Assembly: GCF_004359215.1 (NCBI RefSeq)
Contig: NW_027152213.1
Coordinates: forward strand, 2,033,260-2,065,845
DNA length: 32,586 nucleotides
Origin: Bremia lactucae
Taxonomy: Eukaryota > Oomycota > Peronosporomycetes > Peronosporales > Peronosporaceae
Direction: 5' to 3'
Part shown: piece by piece, positions 9,086-21,111 of the stretch
Layout: every line of letters starts with the position of its first letter
Position numbering within the stretch: position 1 is the first letter of the stretch
Translations under genes and position numbers: made by a program
The notes under the pieces: model-generated
Database searches by the model: none
Seen by the model: only the letters and a program-made list of their open reading frames with translations
Told to the model about the DNA's origin: nothing

Positions 9086-9947
9086 ATGAGAGGCCTGAAT
9101 CTTGGCGGCGTGGTGGAGTTTTGCCGCGTATTGACATGCCAACCGCAGCTATTGTTGCCGCAGCTGTCCGTGAAAGGTTGTAATTAATATCTTCTTATAT
9201 TATTGCAGCTATATGATGTAGCTGGGAGCAGTACCTAATGCTTCTATTCTTACTCATTTATATATTGCATTTTGGTCAACCCACGCCTCAGATATGACGG
9301 AAGTGCCGTTTCAGAAGCTACGAGACCGCGGCTTCCGCGGTGTTATCTTTGATAAAGATAACACGCTTACCATTCCACACGAAATTGCAATTCCGTCGCA
9401 TTTCGCGTCGTCACTGGATGAATGCCGTCGAGTTTTTGGAGATTCTGGCGTTGTAGTTTTCTCCAATTCTGCAGGGTCAGTCGACGACAAGGATGGGAAT
9501 CAAGCTACAAAGATTGAAGAAGAGCTTCACGTTGCAGTGCTTCGCCATAAGCATAAAGTAAAGTTTAGCCTATTTTAAATTTGTTGCAATCATGGAGCTT
9601 AAAAGTCTATGTTTCAGAAACCGGGAGGCATAACTTGTGTACAAAAGCATTTTGAAAAATTGAATCCACAAACCCTTGTAATTATTGGTGATAGGTACTC
9701 GACAGATGTGCTCTTTGGCAACCTTAACGGTGAGATGCGTTGAAATGCTACAAGAAGTTATAATTAAAGGTTTTCGTATTTAATTTCTGTAGGACTACTT
9801 ACAATCAGAACAGAACAATTTTTGCCCGAGTCAGAAAGTTTTGTAAATTGGCAGCTGCAACGCATCGAAAAAGCAGCTGTGCGAATGCTGATAAGTGCTG
9901 GTGTGAAGCCGCCAACTCATCCGCTATGGGATAACATCGAGGCATAG
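9086..9947 (+). CDS. GEP4: Mitochondrial phosphatidylglycerophosphatase, GEP4-type HAD phosphatase
   Basis: Four exons: 9086-9176, 9292-9557, 9618-9729 and 9793-9947, all with GT-AG introns (115, 60 and 63 bp); product about 207 residues. The HAD motif I is FDKDNTLT (residues ~48-55, nucleophile DKD). Motif II is VVFSNSAG, followed by the family signature (S/D)-D-D. Motif III lysine is in the HKHKKPGG region, formed across the second splice. Motif IV is IIGDRYSTDVLFGN. This order is that of the PGP_phosphatase (Gep4) family, which dephosphorylates phosphatidylglycerophosphate to phosphatidylglycerol in cardiolipin synthesis on the matrix side of the mitochondrial inner membrane. Exon 1 (MRGLNLGGVVEF...) was chosen because the splice yields LSVKDMTEVPFQKL, which fits the family N terminus better than starting at the ATG at 9294. 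Length is close to yeast Gep4. Confidence 0.9.
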
Positions 9948-10782
9948 AGTTTTATCTGGAAATCCAGAAAGTTTCCATGATATACTGTTTCCATTTTAGT
10001 GAGATAAACGTTGAAGTAGGCATTTAAAAAGCGAACACCGTAAAGGCGATTAGGAAAACTCACGTCAATAGCCACAACCAATATTTGTACACGGGTTCAC
10101 ATTCAACTGGCAGTTATGGAATTTGTCAGCCGTTTACTTCATGCGCATAATCCGTCACGTAGACATGGTTTAACATGTGACATTATCCAATGCACTTCAT
10201 ACAGATAATGGTCGCAAACTTCAGGACCTTCTTGTCAGTGCTGAGTCCTGGCAGTTTTCAAGTCGCCGTTATGGCACTTCCTGCTTTTCGCGCTCTTTAG
10301 AGTCGGTATTCCAATTGGTTGAGTCTGGGAGAAAAAGGCCGATATCTCGCCAATAAAAATATGCAAGGCGAGTGAAAGTTTTGCGGGCATGTCTACATTG
10401 TATGGGGTCCATATTGTTGTCTACGCTTGACTCACGATTTTTATTTTCACTGCAATACATGTACATTAATTTCTAACGAAGCATTTGGCTTCAAATGAAA
10501 ATAAATAAAGCACAAAACGAACAAGAGCTTTACAAATGCCGAGCGTCATGATAAATATATTTTATAATTAGCATAAAACTTGTAGGCATAAATAATGGCA
10601 TCAATGATTTTTCATTACTTAGGACTACACTGAAAAATGCAGCTCCTACTGGTAGCATCAAATACTTCAAAGCTTAATAAGCTCTTTCAGTACGTTGCAT
10701 GTCACGAACTGATGATTTGGTCCATAATAAATAGCTTATTATTAAGCTTTGAAAAAGGAAACAGACATATCTCGTTGCCGCT
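9948..10782. other. Intergenic region between convergent genes, nothing recognised
   Basis: 835 bases. A short frame from 10116 (MEFVSRLLHAHNPSRRHGL) stops after 30 codons, and a second open stretch follows in another frame from about 10204 to 10356. This could be a decayed gene, but nothing supports a function. Confidence 0.4.
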
Positions 10783-12318
10783 TCACATAACGGAACACAT
10801 TTCCCCATTGCGTTCGTTAAATGCCGAGCTGCTACAGCTGTTTGAGTCTTCAGAACAATCAAATTCGTTAAGATTTTTCATCGCCACGGCCACGTTGCTC
10901 ATGAAGTACGGTCGCCATACTTTGCGGTACATGAACTTTGCTGAAAATGGCAACATGCTCTGAAGGCTGCGCTGTTCCAATTCTCCGCCCCATATCTTGC
11001 TTCGCTCAACAATCCATGGCACCACGACGCGTTTCGATCGAATCGCACGAAATATTCGAGGCATAATGTGGCTTCGAAATGCACGTTCCGTGAATGCAGC
11101 ACTCATTGCGGCATGCAGTGTCGTCTCTTCTTTATTTAGTGCCGAATGAAGCGTACGATTCAACTGTCGAATTTCCGTTTGCAGCACTTGAAGCCGCAGT
11201 AGCCACGACGACGCACTACACGCCCCACTAACGCACAATGCACGTTCAAGCTGTTGAATCTGCGACAACATTTGCCGAATACCGTGGTAGACATCTAAAA
11301 TCTGCTGTTTCGTTGCTGCTGGCAGATTCAGCATCGGAAGCAATACGGCTGCTTTGACCTCGTGCTGACATAGTAAGTACTCGACAAAGTATGTTTTAAA
11401 CCAGTCGAAGAATTCCGCTACATGAGACTCGAGCGCAAGCGTGTGGGATGCCACAGGCTTGGATTGAATCTGCGATTGTTGAAGGAATCGATCCATAACG
11501 AAAAGCGCGTGACGAATGGGTTCATGAATTCCCAATAGAAATTTGACGCTCCAACTCCAATCTCGTTTTTCCGAAAAAATGGCACTAAAAACGACACTAC
11601 CATTGCGCGATGACGGAGGAGGGACGGGGTCACTGTGGAAAAAAAGTTCCTTTCGGTCTGATGCGGTCTTGGTCTTGCCGTTCTTGAAGGCATTTGGAAA
11701 AATCACTTCGGGCGTTTTCGCTCGCTTGAGCTCCCCAGGTCGTTGACGATTAAGAATGGAAGACGACGCAAAGCTAGTGACATCTTCATCGCTGTCTTCA
11801 CAACTGACTTCCGTAATCCGTTTGACTCGACTGCCAATAGGTGACATCATTCTCTCAGGCTCAGTCTCGGCAGTTGAAGGACAGTGGTCACTATGTGCTG
11901 TACTGCTATTAGCTGTCTTGTCCACGACAGTCTCAAGGCCTAGCGCAAGACTGCGATCATCCCAGATATTAATAAGTCGCGCCTTCTCGGCCTCTTCGCC
12001 GTAGTCGGCTCGAAAGTTTGACATTGTTGTCACGCAATGCGCCACTTGAGAAATGTCAACGAGATGGCCAGTAGCTACTCGTTTCTTAAACTTCCTAGAC
12101 GCTGCCGAGGCTGGACACTTGCCAGACTTGATCGATCGAGCACGTCGTCGTAAAGCAGCGTCTTCTTCTTCAGTTGGACCCCAAATGTTGCGATAAAACT
12201 CACATGGTAAGGCCATTTTGTGCTTAACCTTTTCGCGGTCGTGAAGAGCTACACTCATGAACGAATTGGCTGCGTTGTCGCCGCGTTTATTGTGGTAAAA
12301 CGAGATGGAAAGTGGCAT
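10783..12318 (-). CDS. Hemerythrin-like (HHE) helical protein with long disordered N terminus
   Basis: Single frame, 511 residues, ATG at 12318 (an in-frame ATG at residue 21 or 35 is an alternative start). Residues 1-240 are polar and low in complexity. Residues ~250-440 are predicted all-helical, with histidines and acids spaced as in HHE/hemerythrin domains: IHEPIRHALFVMDRFL (His265, His270), YLLCQHEVKAAVLLPML (His319, Glu320) and NKEETTLHAAMSAAF (Glu397/398, His402). The second of these resembles the family's HHxxEExxLFP element but lacks its first histidine and one glutamate, so metal binding is uncertain. After it comes a basic segment (FRAIRSKRVVVPWIVE) and a Ser-rich tail. Oomycetes have several such uncharacterised proteins; the fold assignment is by eye. 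No membrane segment seen. Confidence 0.75.
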   Translation of the reverse strand: MPLSISFYHNKRGDNAANSFMSVALHDREKVKHKMALPCEFYRNIWGPTEEEDAALRRRARSIKSGKCPASAASRKFKKRVATGHLVDISQVAHCVTTMSNFRADYGEEAEKARLINIWDDRSLALGLETVVDKTANSSTAHSDHCPSTAETEPERMMSPIGSRVKRITEVSCEDSDEDVTSFASSSILNRQRPGELKRAKTPEVIFPNAFKNGKTKTASDRKELFFHSDPVPPPSSRNGSVVFSAIFSEKRDWSWSVKFLLGIHEPIRHALFVMDRFLQQSQIQSKPVASHTLALESHVAEFFDWFKTYFVEYLLCQHEVKAAVLLPMLNLPAATKQQILDVYHGIRQMLSQIQQLERALCVSGACSASSWLLRLQVLQTEIRQLNRTLHSALNKEETTLHAAMSAAFTERAFRSHIMPRIFRAIRSKRVVVPWIVERSKIWGGELEQRSLQSMLPFSAKFMYRKVWRPYFMSNVAVAMKNLNEFDCSEDSNSCSSSAFNERNGEMCSVM

Positions 12319-13129
12319 AGCTCTTGTTCGTACGCGGTGGTCTTTGTGGATTCTTTTACTTGGTTGCCGAATGCTTCTTTGGTGAGGGATCGCGCTTTAG
12401 TCGTGTGCCTCTTGGTGATTTATGGCGCTTGAACGGCCAATTATCAAGTGGAAGAAACGAAACGGAGGATTGCGATTGTACCAGCACCAGCCTTCAAGTT
12501 GAAAGCAATTTTGATTAGTGAGATTTGCAGCTATTGCAGTTTAAAAGCTTCGTTTTGTTGAAGCACTCGCTGTTTGATCGCACTTGACGACGCTATCGAG
12601 TGAGACAGAGAGGGGAAACGAAAATGCGATTGCCCACACGGTCAAGAGGAGATTGAAGAATGAAACGAGCATACAGGCGATGGAAACAGGAGAAGCCAGC
12701 ACTCGTCTACGCCAATATTCTGAGACCATCGACCATACAAGTTTGACATTACCCTTTGCACTGTTCAGCTGGCTTCCAGTGTGCACGTAGTATCTGGCGT
12801 GAAAATTAGACACATTTTCAATCGAAAGGTAACATATGAGTTTACATGCGGAAATTTACACGGAAAAATCCCATGTGGAAATTCCACTGGACTTTTCTCA
12901 CGTGACGAGGATCACAGATTCATGATTTGCAAACGTGATACTTATTTAGTGCAAGGGCAAACAAGACGGGAGAGGCACGACACCAGTGAAATGTCACTTT
13001 CTGGTACAAGTATTAGTACATGCACACAAAACATTAAAACGTGATGCTTGGAATTCACTGAGCGCCGAGCATATATTACTTCACGGCGACGGGACGTCGC
13101 AGCATCAGAAGTTGCCAAGTCCATCGCGC
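12319..13129. other. Intergenic region, probable divergent upstream DNA
   Basis: 811 bases between the start of the hemerythrin-like gene and a small plus-strand gene. Open frames here (for example 12781-13044) look non-coding. No repeat or RNA gene recognised. Confidence 0.4.
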
Positions 13130-13453
13130 ATGACATTGGAAAGCAATGTTGAGGACAAGTTATCCATTAAGAATGACTTGTTGGTGCAATTTGATACCTA
13201 TCGGAAATCTCAGAGCAAAGTGACCATCATCATCGGCAACTTTGCTGACATTTGTGAAGATCTTGAACTTTTAATGGCTGCAGTAAGTGCAACGAGTGTC
13301 TTTACAGTATTCTAATAATAAATCAAGTACCTAGGTAATTAATTGTCGCAGCGTACAGCAAACCTAGGTCTCTACTTAGCGTTTCACTTGACGACGGTTG
13401 TGTTCCCTTTTATTCAGAGTCGCGCATTAGTTGCCGTGCAAATCGAAGATTAA
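13130..13453 (+). CDS. Small two-exon gene, uncertain; first exon faintly Med22-like
   Basis: Exon 1 is 13130-13282, then an intron of 69 bp (GTAAGT ... CGCAG), then exon 2 13352-13453 ending in TAA; the product is about 84 residues. Exon 1 (KNDLLVQFDTYRKSQSKV, then GNFADICEDLE) has the helical pattern of the start of Mediator subunit 22. Exon 2 does not continue that family's sequence convincingly, and the protein is shorter than Med22. It may be a misjudged splice, a decayed gene or unrelated. The upstream frame extends to 12986, but that part looks non-coding. Confidence 0.35.
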
Positions 13454-13914
13454 ATTGCTTCCAAAGCATTACTGCAGGCGATTGTGCACTTTGGCGCGCG
13501 TGCGCATGCTACTCAAGGGCGTAGGCTGCATATTTTTTTCAAAGGTTGCGTTACAAAAAATAGAATTGACAAGTGTTTTTCGAAGGTCGGCAGTGTGTGC
13601 GCAAATTTCATTGCATTTGCGGCAACAAGTGCTTGGTAGTCATTGTCGAATAGCTGTTAAACGAAATCCAGATCGTGTGTCTGCAACCCGATTTGCAGCA
13701 CCTGAGGTGCTCTTGTCATTATGAGAAATTTCAAGGTGGACAACTTGACTTATTATATTGTGCACAGCGCTCTGCTAGATAAGATTGTAGCGCAATGTTG
13801 CTCTGCTCTATCAGTGCGAAGCCGTTGTTGCCGTTTTGTGCAAGATCACTCCCATAAAGTAACGATTGTATTGTCTCTCAGCTTTTTTCTACCTTGTCGT
13901 TTAGTTCGTCCTAC
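13454..13914. other. Intergenic region before the 3' end of the remodeller gene
   Basis: 461 bases. An open frame at 13431-13724 has unusual Cys/Arg-rich composition and no recognisable motif. Nothing else is supported. Confidence 0.4.
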
Positions 13915-16900
13915 CTACTCATCTGTACTCACACCACTCTCTGAGCTGGCTTCCACGTGTGGCGAGATACCATGATTTGTGCCATTCGTCTTTGAGCGAG
14001 ATTTATTCCTCCGCATGCTCAAGCGATTCTTCTTGTTTTTTTTGCGCTTTATGGAAGAAATACCATTAAACTCATTGGCAGGAACCTGGCCATTGCTCGT
14101 CATCTTTGACGCCACCCTGGTGGTTCTTTTACCGAGCTCTATCGATAAACTGGATTTGTTCTTCGGTGCTTCTTTTTTTGCAGCAGCCGAACCCTGCGTT
14201 GAAATGACTGGCTTTGCAAGAGCCGAGTCTTTGCACAAGCTACAAACCCAACTCTTGGCTGTTCGCGTCGCTTGGCGCTCTGACATGTTAACACACTTGG
14301 CATGAAATTTAGTGCAACAGGACGAGCAAACTAGCGAGAGCTTTCGATCGTCTTCACTAGCATCGCACAAACAGACGCGAGAAGGCTCCTGGCATGCAAC
14401 AACGTGAGATTTGCACCTCAAAGAGTAAGTGGTTCTATCAATTTCACCACCACTTTCCACAGCACATCGCAAGTGATAATTGCGACGGCACTTCGCAACG
14501 ATGCAGCCCACCGTCGCACCAAATTGATGGCAGCTCGTACACTTAAGCTGTCGTCCACGTTTGATTGCCTTAGGCAAATTCATGATCAGACCGTCAGCCT
14601 TAACATAAACCTCAGGGGAGTGAACGGCACAATTCAAGTGGACATGCACCGATTCATTAGGTTTTTCAGCATACTTTAATCGCACAGGTGCTTCAATAAA
14701 AGGCCCCTCAATAGCCACATCAGCACTCGTCGAGTCTACTTCCGTTGGCGCCGAGAGTAGACGTACTACATCGGATCCGTCAGCACCTTTTCCCATTACA
14801 TTTTCACCGTGGCATAACGCACAGACTTTGTCTTTTGCAATCGAATTTATCGACTTGGATTTCTTGGAAAGGCCAGAGCTCAGCATCTTGGAAGATCTTG
14901 CGCGCTTGCGCTTGCTACTCAATGTTTTCGTTAAGTTTGGCTCGTGGTCAGTAAATGGGATAAACTGTGGGTTATCGAGTCGCTGCTGAGCAGCAACCTT
15001 CGCAAGTAACGTACCACCGTGCCGGGCCTCCGGATGTCTTTCGGAGATTGCTGTCCTGCTTGCTGCCCCTCGAGCCTTTTCCAAGCTTAAATGGTTGGCA
15101 CAAAGCATGAGATTCATAGAAAGTCGAACAAATTTGTCTGCTGACGGAATGCACGCTGGATGAAAGGCTTGTGCACAATGGATACAGCTCACAATTCTAC
15201 TTTTGTCGTCTTCAGTTTTTTTAGTCGTGGTTGTAGCAAGTGCAGGACTAGGCTTCGTACATGCATGGCAAAAGTGGCTCGGACAACGAAATCGTTTCCT
15301 ACCAACCCACTCGACATGCGGGTTCTCGGCCAAGCAGCCTTTGTGGTAGAAACGACCACATTTGGCTACCGAACACTGAGTGACACCAAACTCGACACCC
15401 ATTTCGCCAACTTGTTTGCAAATTAAGCACATATGACGACCTTCAGCGCAATCTGGACACAGCCACTGCTCGTCATTTGGCTCATCCTTAATACCCACAC
15501 ATTCGAGATGAAATGAGCGATGACACGGGCCATCACACAACAAAATCAGTCCACCATCCCCACAAAGAATGCATAAGTCATCGCTCCCGTTAATGATGCC
15601 ACCTTGCCCAAGTAATACTGGAGAAGTCAAATTTTGATTTTGCGAGTGTTTTGGCGGGCGCCCACGACGTTTATTACCTTTCTTTTTTGCAATGGTATCG
15701 CCATATGCTTCATCGTCACTGCTGTCTGCAGTCGGTCTCCGTTTTCGTTTTTTTCTTGGGGTGCCAAAGTCTTCATCTTGGAATAAATTTGTACGAGAAG
15801 GAGCTAATCGACAGCTTCGAACACGTGACTTTTCTATCTTCGTTAAATATTCCTTGACAATATCAAGTTGATCGGTGGAAAATTCATCTCGATATTTTGA
15901 ACTCACAGTGTTCAGCACTTGAATAGCAATGTCATACTCGTGCTGAATATCTCGATTTTCGGTGCGGCCTTCGTCCACGTTATTGCCTGAACTCATGTCG
16001 GCTACCAAACTTGTCAATGCAATATCCAGATTGCTGATAAATTTAATCTTCGATTGACGCGAGTTCACAGCACTGCCATCCTCTAGTTTTAAGCTTAACA
16101 TTTCCACCGAGACAGCACCCGGAAGAACCTTCTCCCAAAAATTAGGATCGTCGACTGATAATTCACCACTGGCGCCCTCAGCAACAAAGGATGATCGGTC
16201 CACAGCCATTCCACCTAGTGATTTCCGTTTGTTTGCCTGCACAAACGACTTTTTCTGCTTTGATGATGCCTCGTCAGTGCCCTTAGTCACGTTGGCTGCA
16301 CCGCCTACAACCATAACGCGAGCATTTTTCTTCAAAATAGTTTCAATGTCGCGTTCAGCAAATTCCTTGGAAGCCGTATCACCATCCTCTTGAAGAGCAT
16401 ACGCTCCACGTTTCAATAGCTCAACAAGTTGCTCTGCTGATGGCTTCGTGATTTGAGAGTTTTCATTAAACGAGGCTGTGCCTAACACTGCGTGCTCAAG
16501 ACCAAGTTTTCGTGAAGCGCGATCAAACATTTCACTCTCGTACGTGTTGTGGGTCACAAGACGATAAATTTGAACACTTTTTTTTTGGCCAATACGATGA
16601 CAACGTGACTGGGCCTGCAAATCATTCATAGGATTCCAATCGCTATCAAAAATGATAACTGTGTCAGCTGCAATGAGATTAATACCCACTCCACCAGCTT
16701 TCGTACTTAGCAAGAAGATAAACGACTTAGAGTGGGGTCGAGAAAATCGATCAATGGCGGTCTGACGCACGCTTCCACCAGTCGACCCATCCAAACGCTC
16801 AAAAACAAAAGAATTGGCTTCGCAATACCGCTCAAGTAAATCAAGTTGTTTCAAAAATTGGCTGAAAATAAGAATTTTATGCCCATCCCGTTTAAGCTTC

Positions 16901-19900
16901 GGAATCAATTTGGATACTAGGACCATTTTGCCAGAACACTCGATCGTTTTCTCAATCACTTGAGTCGGTGATGGATTGTTGCCAAGTTCTTCGAGCTCTC
17001 GCTCCTCAACACCCTTGATCAGAAATGGATGATTGCAGCATTTTCGCAGTTGCAGCTGAATATTATTCAGCGTCGGTAATCCATTCTTTGTGCCGCGGTA
17101 TAAAAAACTTTTATTCTTATCGTAGATAGCTCGGTAGTACTGCTTCTGCAACGTTGTTAATTCGACTGATATGATCGTTTCTTCTTTTGGAGGGATACTT
17201 TTCTCCACGTCTTCCTTTACACGTCGCAAAATGAATGGTGCAAGCAATTGTTGAAGTCTAATGACTTGTTCCTGCGAATGCAGCCTACCAAAATTTTGGT
17301 TAAAATCTTCCAAGCTGGCAAATTTCACCGGTTCGAGATAATTAAGCAAGACCCATAACTCTTGCGTGTTGTTTTGCAGAGGTGTACCCGTCAGTAGTAC
17401 CTTGCGATCAACATGAAGAACGCGCATCATTTTCAGGACGCGCGATCCGGTACTCTTTAAGCGATGAGCCTCATCGACCACAACCAAACGCCAGTGAATG
17501 TGCTCAAACTCTTCAAAGTCCGCTAGGAGGGTCTCAAAAGTCGTAAGCAAGATATGAAACTTAAAAATGGAGTTACCTAAACCAGGATAATACCATTCTT
17601 GATTTCGAATAACAGCGCGCATATCTTTGGCGGTGAATTTTGTGCTGCGATCACCAATATCGTGGTATACGCAAACATTAAGATCCGTCCAGGATTCAAT
17701 TTCACGTCGCCAATGTTGTATCGTGGACAGAGGAACGACGATAAGGAATGGTCCACGAATCGACTCTTCCGACTTAAAGTGTTCGATCAGCGACACTATT
17801 TGAACCGTTTTTCCTAGACCCATTTCGTCCGCCAGAATGCATGATCGCTGAGCTTTAATGCATGAAACCATCCAATTGAGACCTTCCACCTGATACGCAC
17901 GCAGCGTGCGCCCACCTTTATAAGTTGGTGACTGCTCATATGGTACAAATTCACTTGTTTCTTTTTTTGCGCTTGCACTCTTGTTGTGTAGGGCACTCAT
18001 TGCTGTATTACCTCGATCTGGAAGAAAGCTTGCAAAGTGTTCGTGCGGGTCAATACTATTGTCAACGACACCCGCGTAAAGATGTTGCATGGGACCGCTT
18101 GGAGCAATATAGTTTGCATATTGCAGTAAAGCTTGCGTTATAGCTGACGATGCGACGTCAGGACCAGCTACCCCTACTTTCAGCAATCGTTTGTACTTGT
18201 TATAACTATAGTCTGAAAACGTTGAGTTTTCAGGAGCTGCATCGTCAGGTATGTTTTCGAGTCGAGCTTTTGTAACCAGCTTTGCTTGACAGTACGATGG
18301 GTACATGAATGCTGGTCGAGGGGAATGAAAATGGAATTGGACCTGGGCGGGAGACGCGCTGATTGATCCGATGACGTCTTGAAACGAACGGCCACTCACT
18401 GATGTTTTATTCACGGCCGCGAGCACGTCACCGACCGATATAGTCCCAGATGCCTCTGCAGGGCCCATTATGTTATTCGCAAGATTCTGAAATCCCAACA
18501 CCGATATATTGTTGCTACTGCTGACTCCGAGACGCATACCTAACCCAAAAGACGATCGACCTAACGTGACAGCATACTCCGTAAAGGCTGGTAGATCATT
18601 AAAAGCTGTCGTAGGATATGTCGAGTCAAATCGATAGTCACCGCATACTGTTTCGAGCGCCGTAGGGTACCCGAGCGCAACATGCTCAACGACAGAACAC
18701 AACACCTCACAAACCTCTTGCTCTAGTTTCTTACTGTGACGCCCGGTCTCATCATCACTTTCGACTTCATCATTTTCTAGGGTCAAGATTCCAGGATAAA
18801 TTGCTGGTCGATTAAGATAATTTACTCCACCATTTAAGTCAGCATCGTCATCGGATGAGCCCCCGTCTTCATCCAGATACTCTTCATCGTCGTCTTCCGT
18901 GGAAGGTCTAGGGGCCATGTACTGTTTTGTGGTCACAAATGCATTTGTGTGCATACCGCACTGTTTGAGCACGTCTTTGTCCGGCGTGTGATTATTTAAT
19001 AGACAATGAAATGCAAAAAGCTGTGCTTTTATTTGCTCTTGCAAGTGAATTCGTTGATGCGCCTCGCTACCATAAGCCCCTCTCAGCGCATTAATGCTAC
19101 GACTGCACTCATTCTTATGACCATACCCGAGCGTACAGAATCGGTCTTTTTCACAACTTCGATTTCCGACGATACTTGTCGCCAGTGCATACTGATGTCG
19201 CTTTGCACAGCACGGTAACTGACACGTCGTATCTAAAATTTCCTTGGCGCTAGGCACACGGCTAAATTTAAAGTACCTCTGAATCTGCTCATCATCGCCA
19301 ATATCTTCTGGCCGTTCCCAAGTTGAAAACCGGACCGACAAACCTACCCACTTGACAAGAAAGAATGTAGCTGCTCGATCTTCCATGCTAATAAGTGCTA
19401 AGCTCTTTGTTGCGTTAATACCCTTGAGACTGCGCTTTGACGTTTTCTTGTTCACTTTACCGTCCCCATCTGCCCGTGCCATTAAAATAGTGGAAGCGTG
19501 CTTAGACGCAGTCAAAGATTTTGTTTCTTTATGTCTTAGATCAGAGGCTTCAGAAATACCCATCTCAGATCCAACCGCGATAGGCTTTGACATCATTTCA
19601 AGACCTATAAGCTTTTTCTTTTCCATGTTTTCTACAAAGTTTAAGTAAGCACTACAGTACGCGCAAAACCACTCCCCTTCCGGTAATTCAAAAATCCGTG
19701 GAGTAGCACAGTGCATATGGACCTCGCCATCGCACCGATCACACAGCAAAAGCTCGTCACTGTGATCAGGAATATTGCACACGCAGCAACCTGTTTGCCA
19801 AGGTGCCCAAACATCGTAAAAATTTTCTACTTCTTCACGAAATTCTTTTTCGAGCCGCTGGTCCTTCTCTGCTTCGCCTACAAAAGGCAGCTTAAGCCAT

Positions 19901-21111
19901 GCTATAGGAGATAGGATCCAATTGTAAAAATATTTTTCGAATGTGCGCAGTAATTCATCTGCTACGCGCCAGATAGCCGATCCTTCGGCATTGTAAGTTT
20001 TGCAATTTCGAAAAACCAGTCGCACATCTGATGCAAAGAGTGATACAGCCGATGGTCCAATGTAATAACTCTCTCGACCAAGACGCGTCAAAATCGTGCC
20101 AAGGTCCATTGGATTCGTAATAAAATTAAGGTAGTCGGGAACTTCTTCAGTGTCGACTGGTTGCTGAAAAATATCACCACCTACTTCTTTGGTCATTTTT
20201 ATGACAATGCCCAGCATTCGTTCTGGTATACTATCGGTTTTATTTAGAAAGTAGTAGTCCGTCATGCGTGGAAACTGAAGCTCATACGTCAATTGACGTC
20301 GTCGCTTTTCAATCTGCTCATCTAAATGATCTGCTGGATCCACTTTGTGATTTAAGATCTTCTCAACCGTCAACTTATTTGCCTCCAAGTCATCAACTTC
20401 ATCCAGTGGCTGGTATCCCTCTCGTCGTAATTTGCGATCATACACGTGCACGCGATGGAATTTTTGGTATCCTTCCGGGATAAAAAGCTCCAACTCATCA
20501 AATGTGAGCCAGTACAAATGTAAATATGAGCGACCAAGAAACTTGCACAGATACTCGACCAAGCCTGAGGACTCGTTGACCCGTCGTCCAATAATTTGGT
20601 CTAATTGCGGGTAGCCCACGTCCTGACCCATAGATACCATGCATTAACACAATTTAAATAGTTCGGTGCATTTATTCACGTACAGTTCTCAGCTGGTAGT
20701 CTAGTTGTTGCGCTCGCTTCTTCTTGTCGGCTATTATAGCTTCTTCAGCCTCAGAAACATCGTCTTCTTCCACGTATTTTACCTTTTTAAGGCTTTTGCG
20801 GCGATTTCGAGATTTTTCGTGACTCGTGCTTTTCGTATCGCTATCTGCTACTATTTCAATTTTTGCGGGAAGTACCTTGGCACCAACGCTTATAGGACTC
20901 GCCTCGGGTTCTCCAACAGCAACTTTTAGCTTGACTTGAGATAAATCAGGATCTTGCTGATTTTCACGCAAAGAAGCTGCTTCGAACAAGACATAACAAT
21001 TGCAGAAAGTGTAAGGCTGAGCCCAATTCATCAAATTTACGGGGAAAAGTAATGTGTCACTGCCATTCTATCTATGAAAGACGCACCAGGCTCCAATAAG
21101 GCAGTATCCAT
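13915..21111 (-). CDS. CHD-family SNF2 chromatin remodeller with bromodomain, PHD fingers and PDZ-like domain
   Basis: Exon 3 is 20622-13915 (2235 codons), exon 2 is 20976-20684, and exon 1 probably 21111-21087. The intron 20683-20623 (GTACGT...CAG, 61 bp) is well supported. The first intron (110 bp, GTGCGT...GCAG) is my preference; starting at ATG 21034 without it is the alternative. About 2341 residues. Approximate order: chromodomain 107-175; bromodomain 230-345 (NPMDLGTIL, CKTYNAEGS); PHD 385-430; second chromodomain-like segment 525-570 (FFLVKWVGL ... STWERPED); acidic stretch ~680-700; PDZ-like 790-873; SNF2 ATPase 1012-1305 with ADEMGLGKT and DEAH (1156-1159); helicase C lobe 1336-1490 with QSRCHRIGQ; AT-hook RRGRPPK 1758-1764; PHD 1788-1832; extended PHD/zinc cluster 1837-1950; second extended PHD 2040-2182; last PHD 2189-2238; basic tail. 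A nuclear ATP-driven nucleosome remodeller that reads acetylated and methylated histones. Bromodomain and PDZ are not usual in CHD proteins. Confidence 0.93.

Noticed and set aside
10116..10356. Two short frames resembling a small gene
   Set aside because: They need a frameshift or an intron without proper splice sites, and match no family.
10637..10963. Plus-strand open frame
   Set aside because: Overlaps the 3' end of the hemerythrin-like gene on the other strand and has no protein-like motif.
12781..13044. 87-residue plus-strand frame
   Set aside because: No motif and coding-like bias not evident; most likely upstream DNA.
13431..13724. 97-residue plus-strand frame as a third exon of the small gene
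   Set aside because: No splice arrangement gave a sensible continuation, and the Cys/Arg-rich composition looks non-coding.
13979..14305. Plus-strand open frames inside the remodeller (also 19006-19218, 20705-20929)
   Set aside because: Antisense shadows of a strongly coding frame with clear domains.
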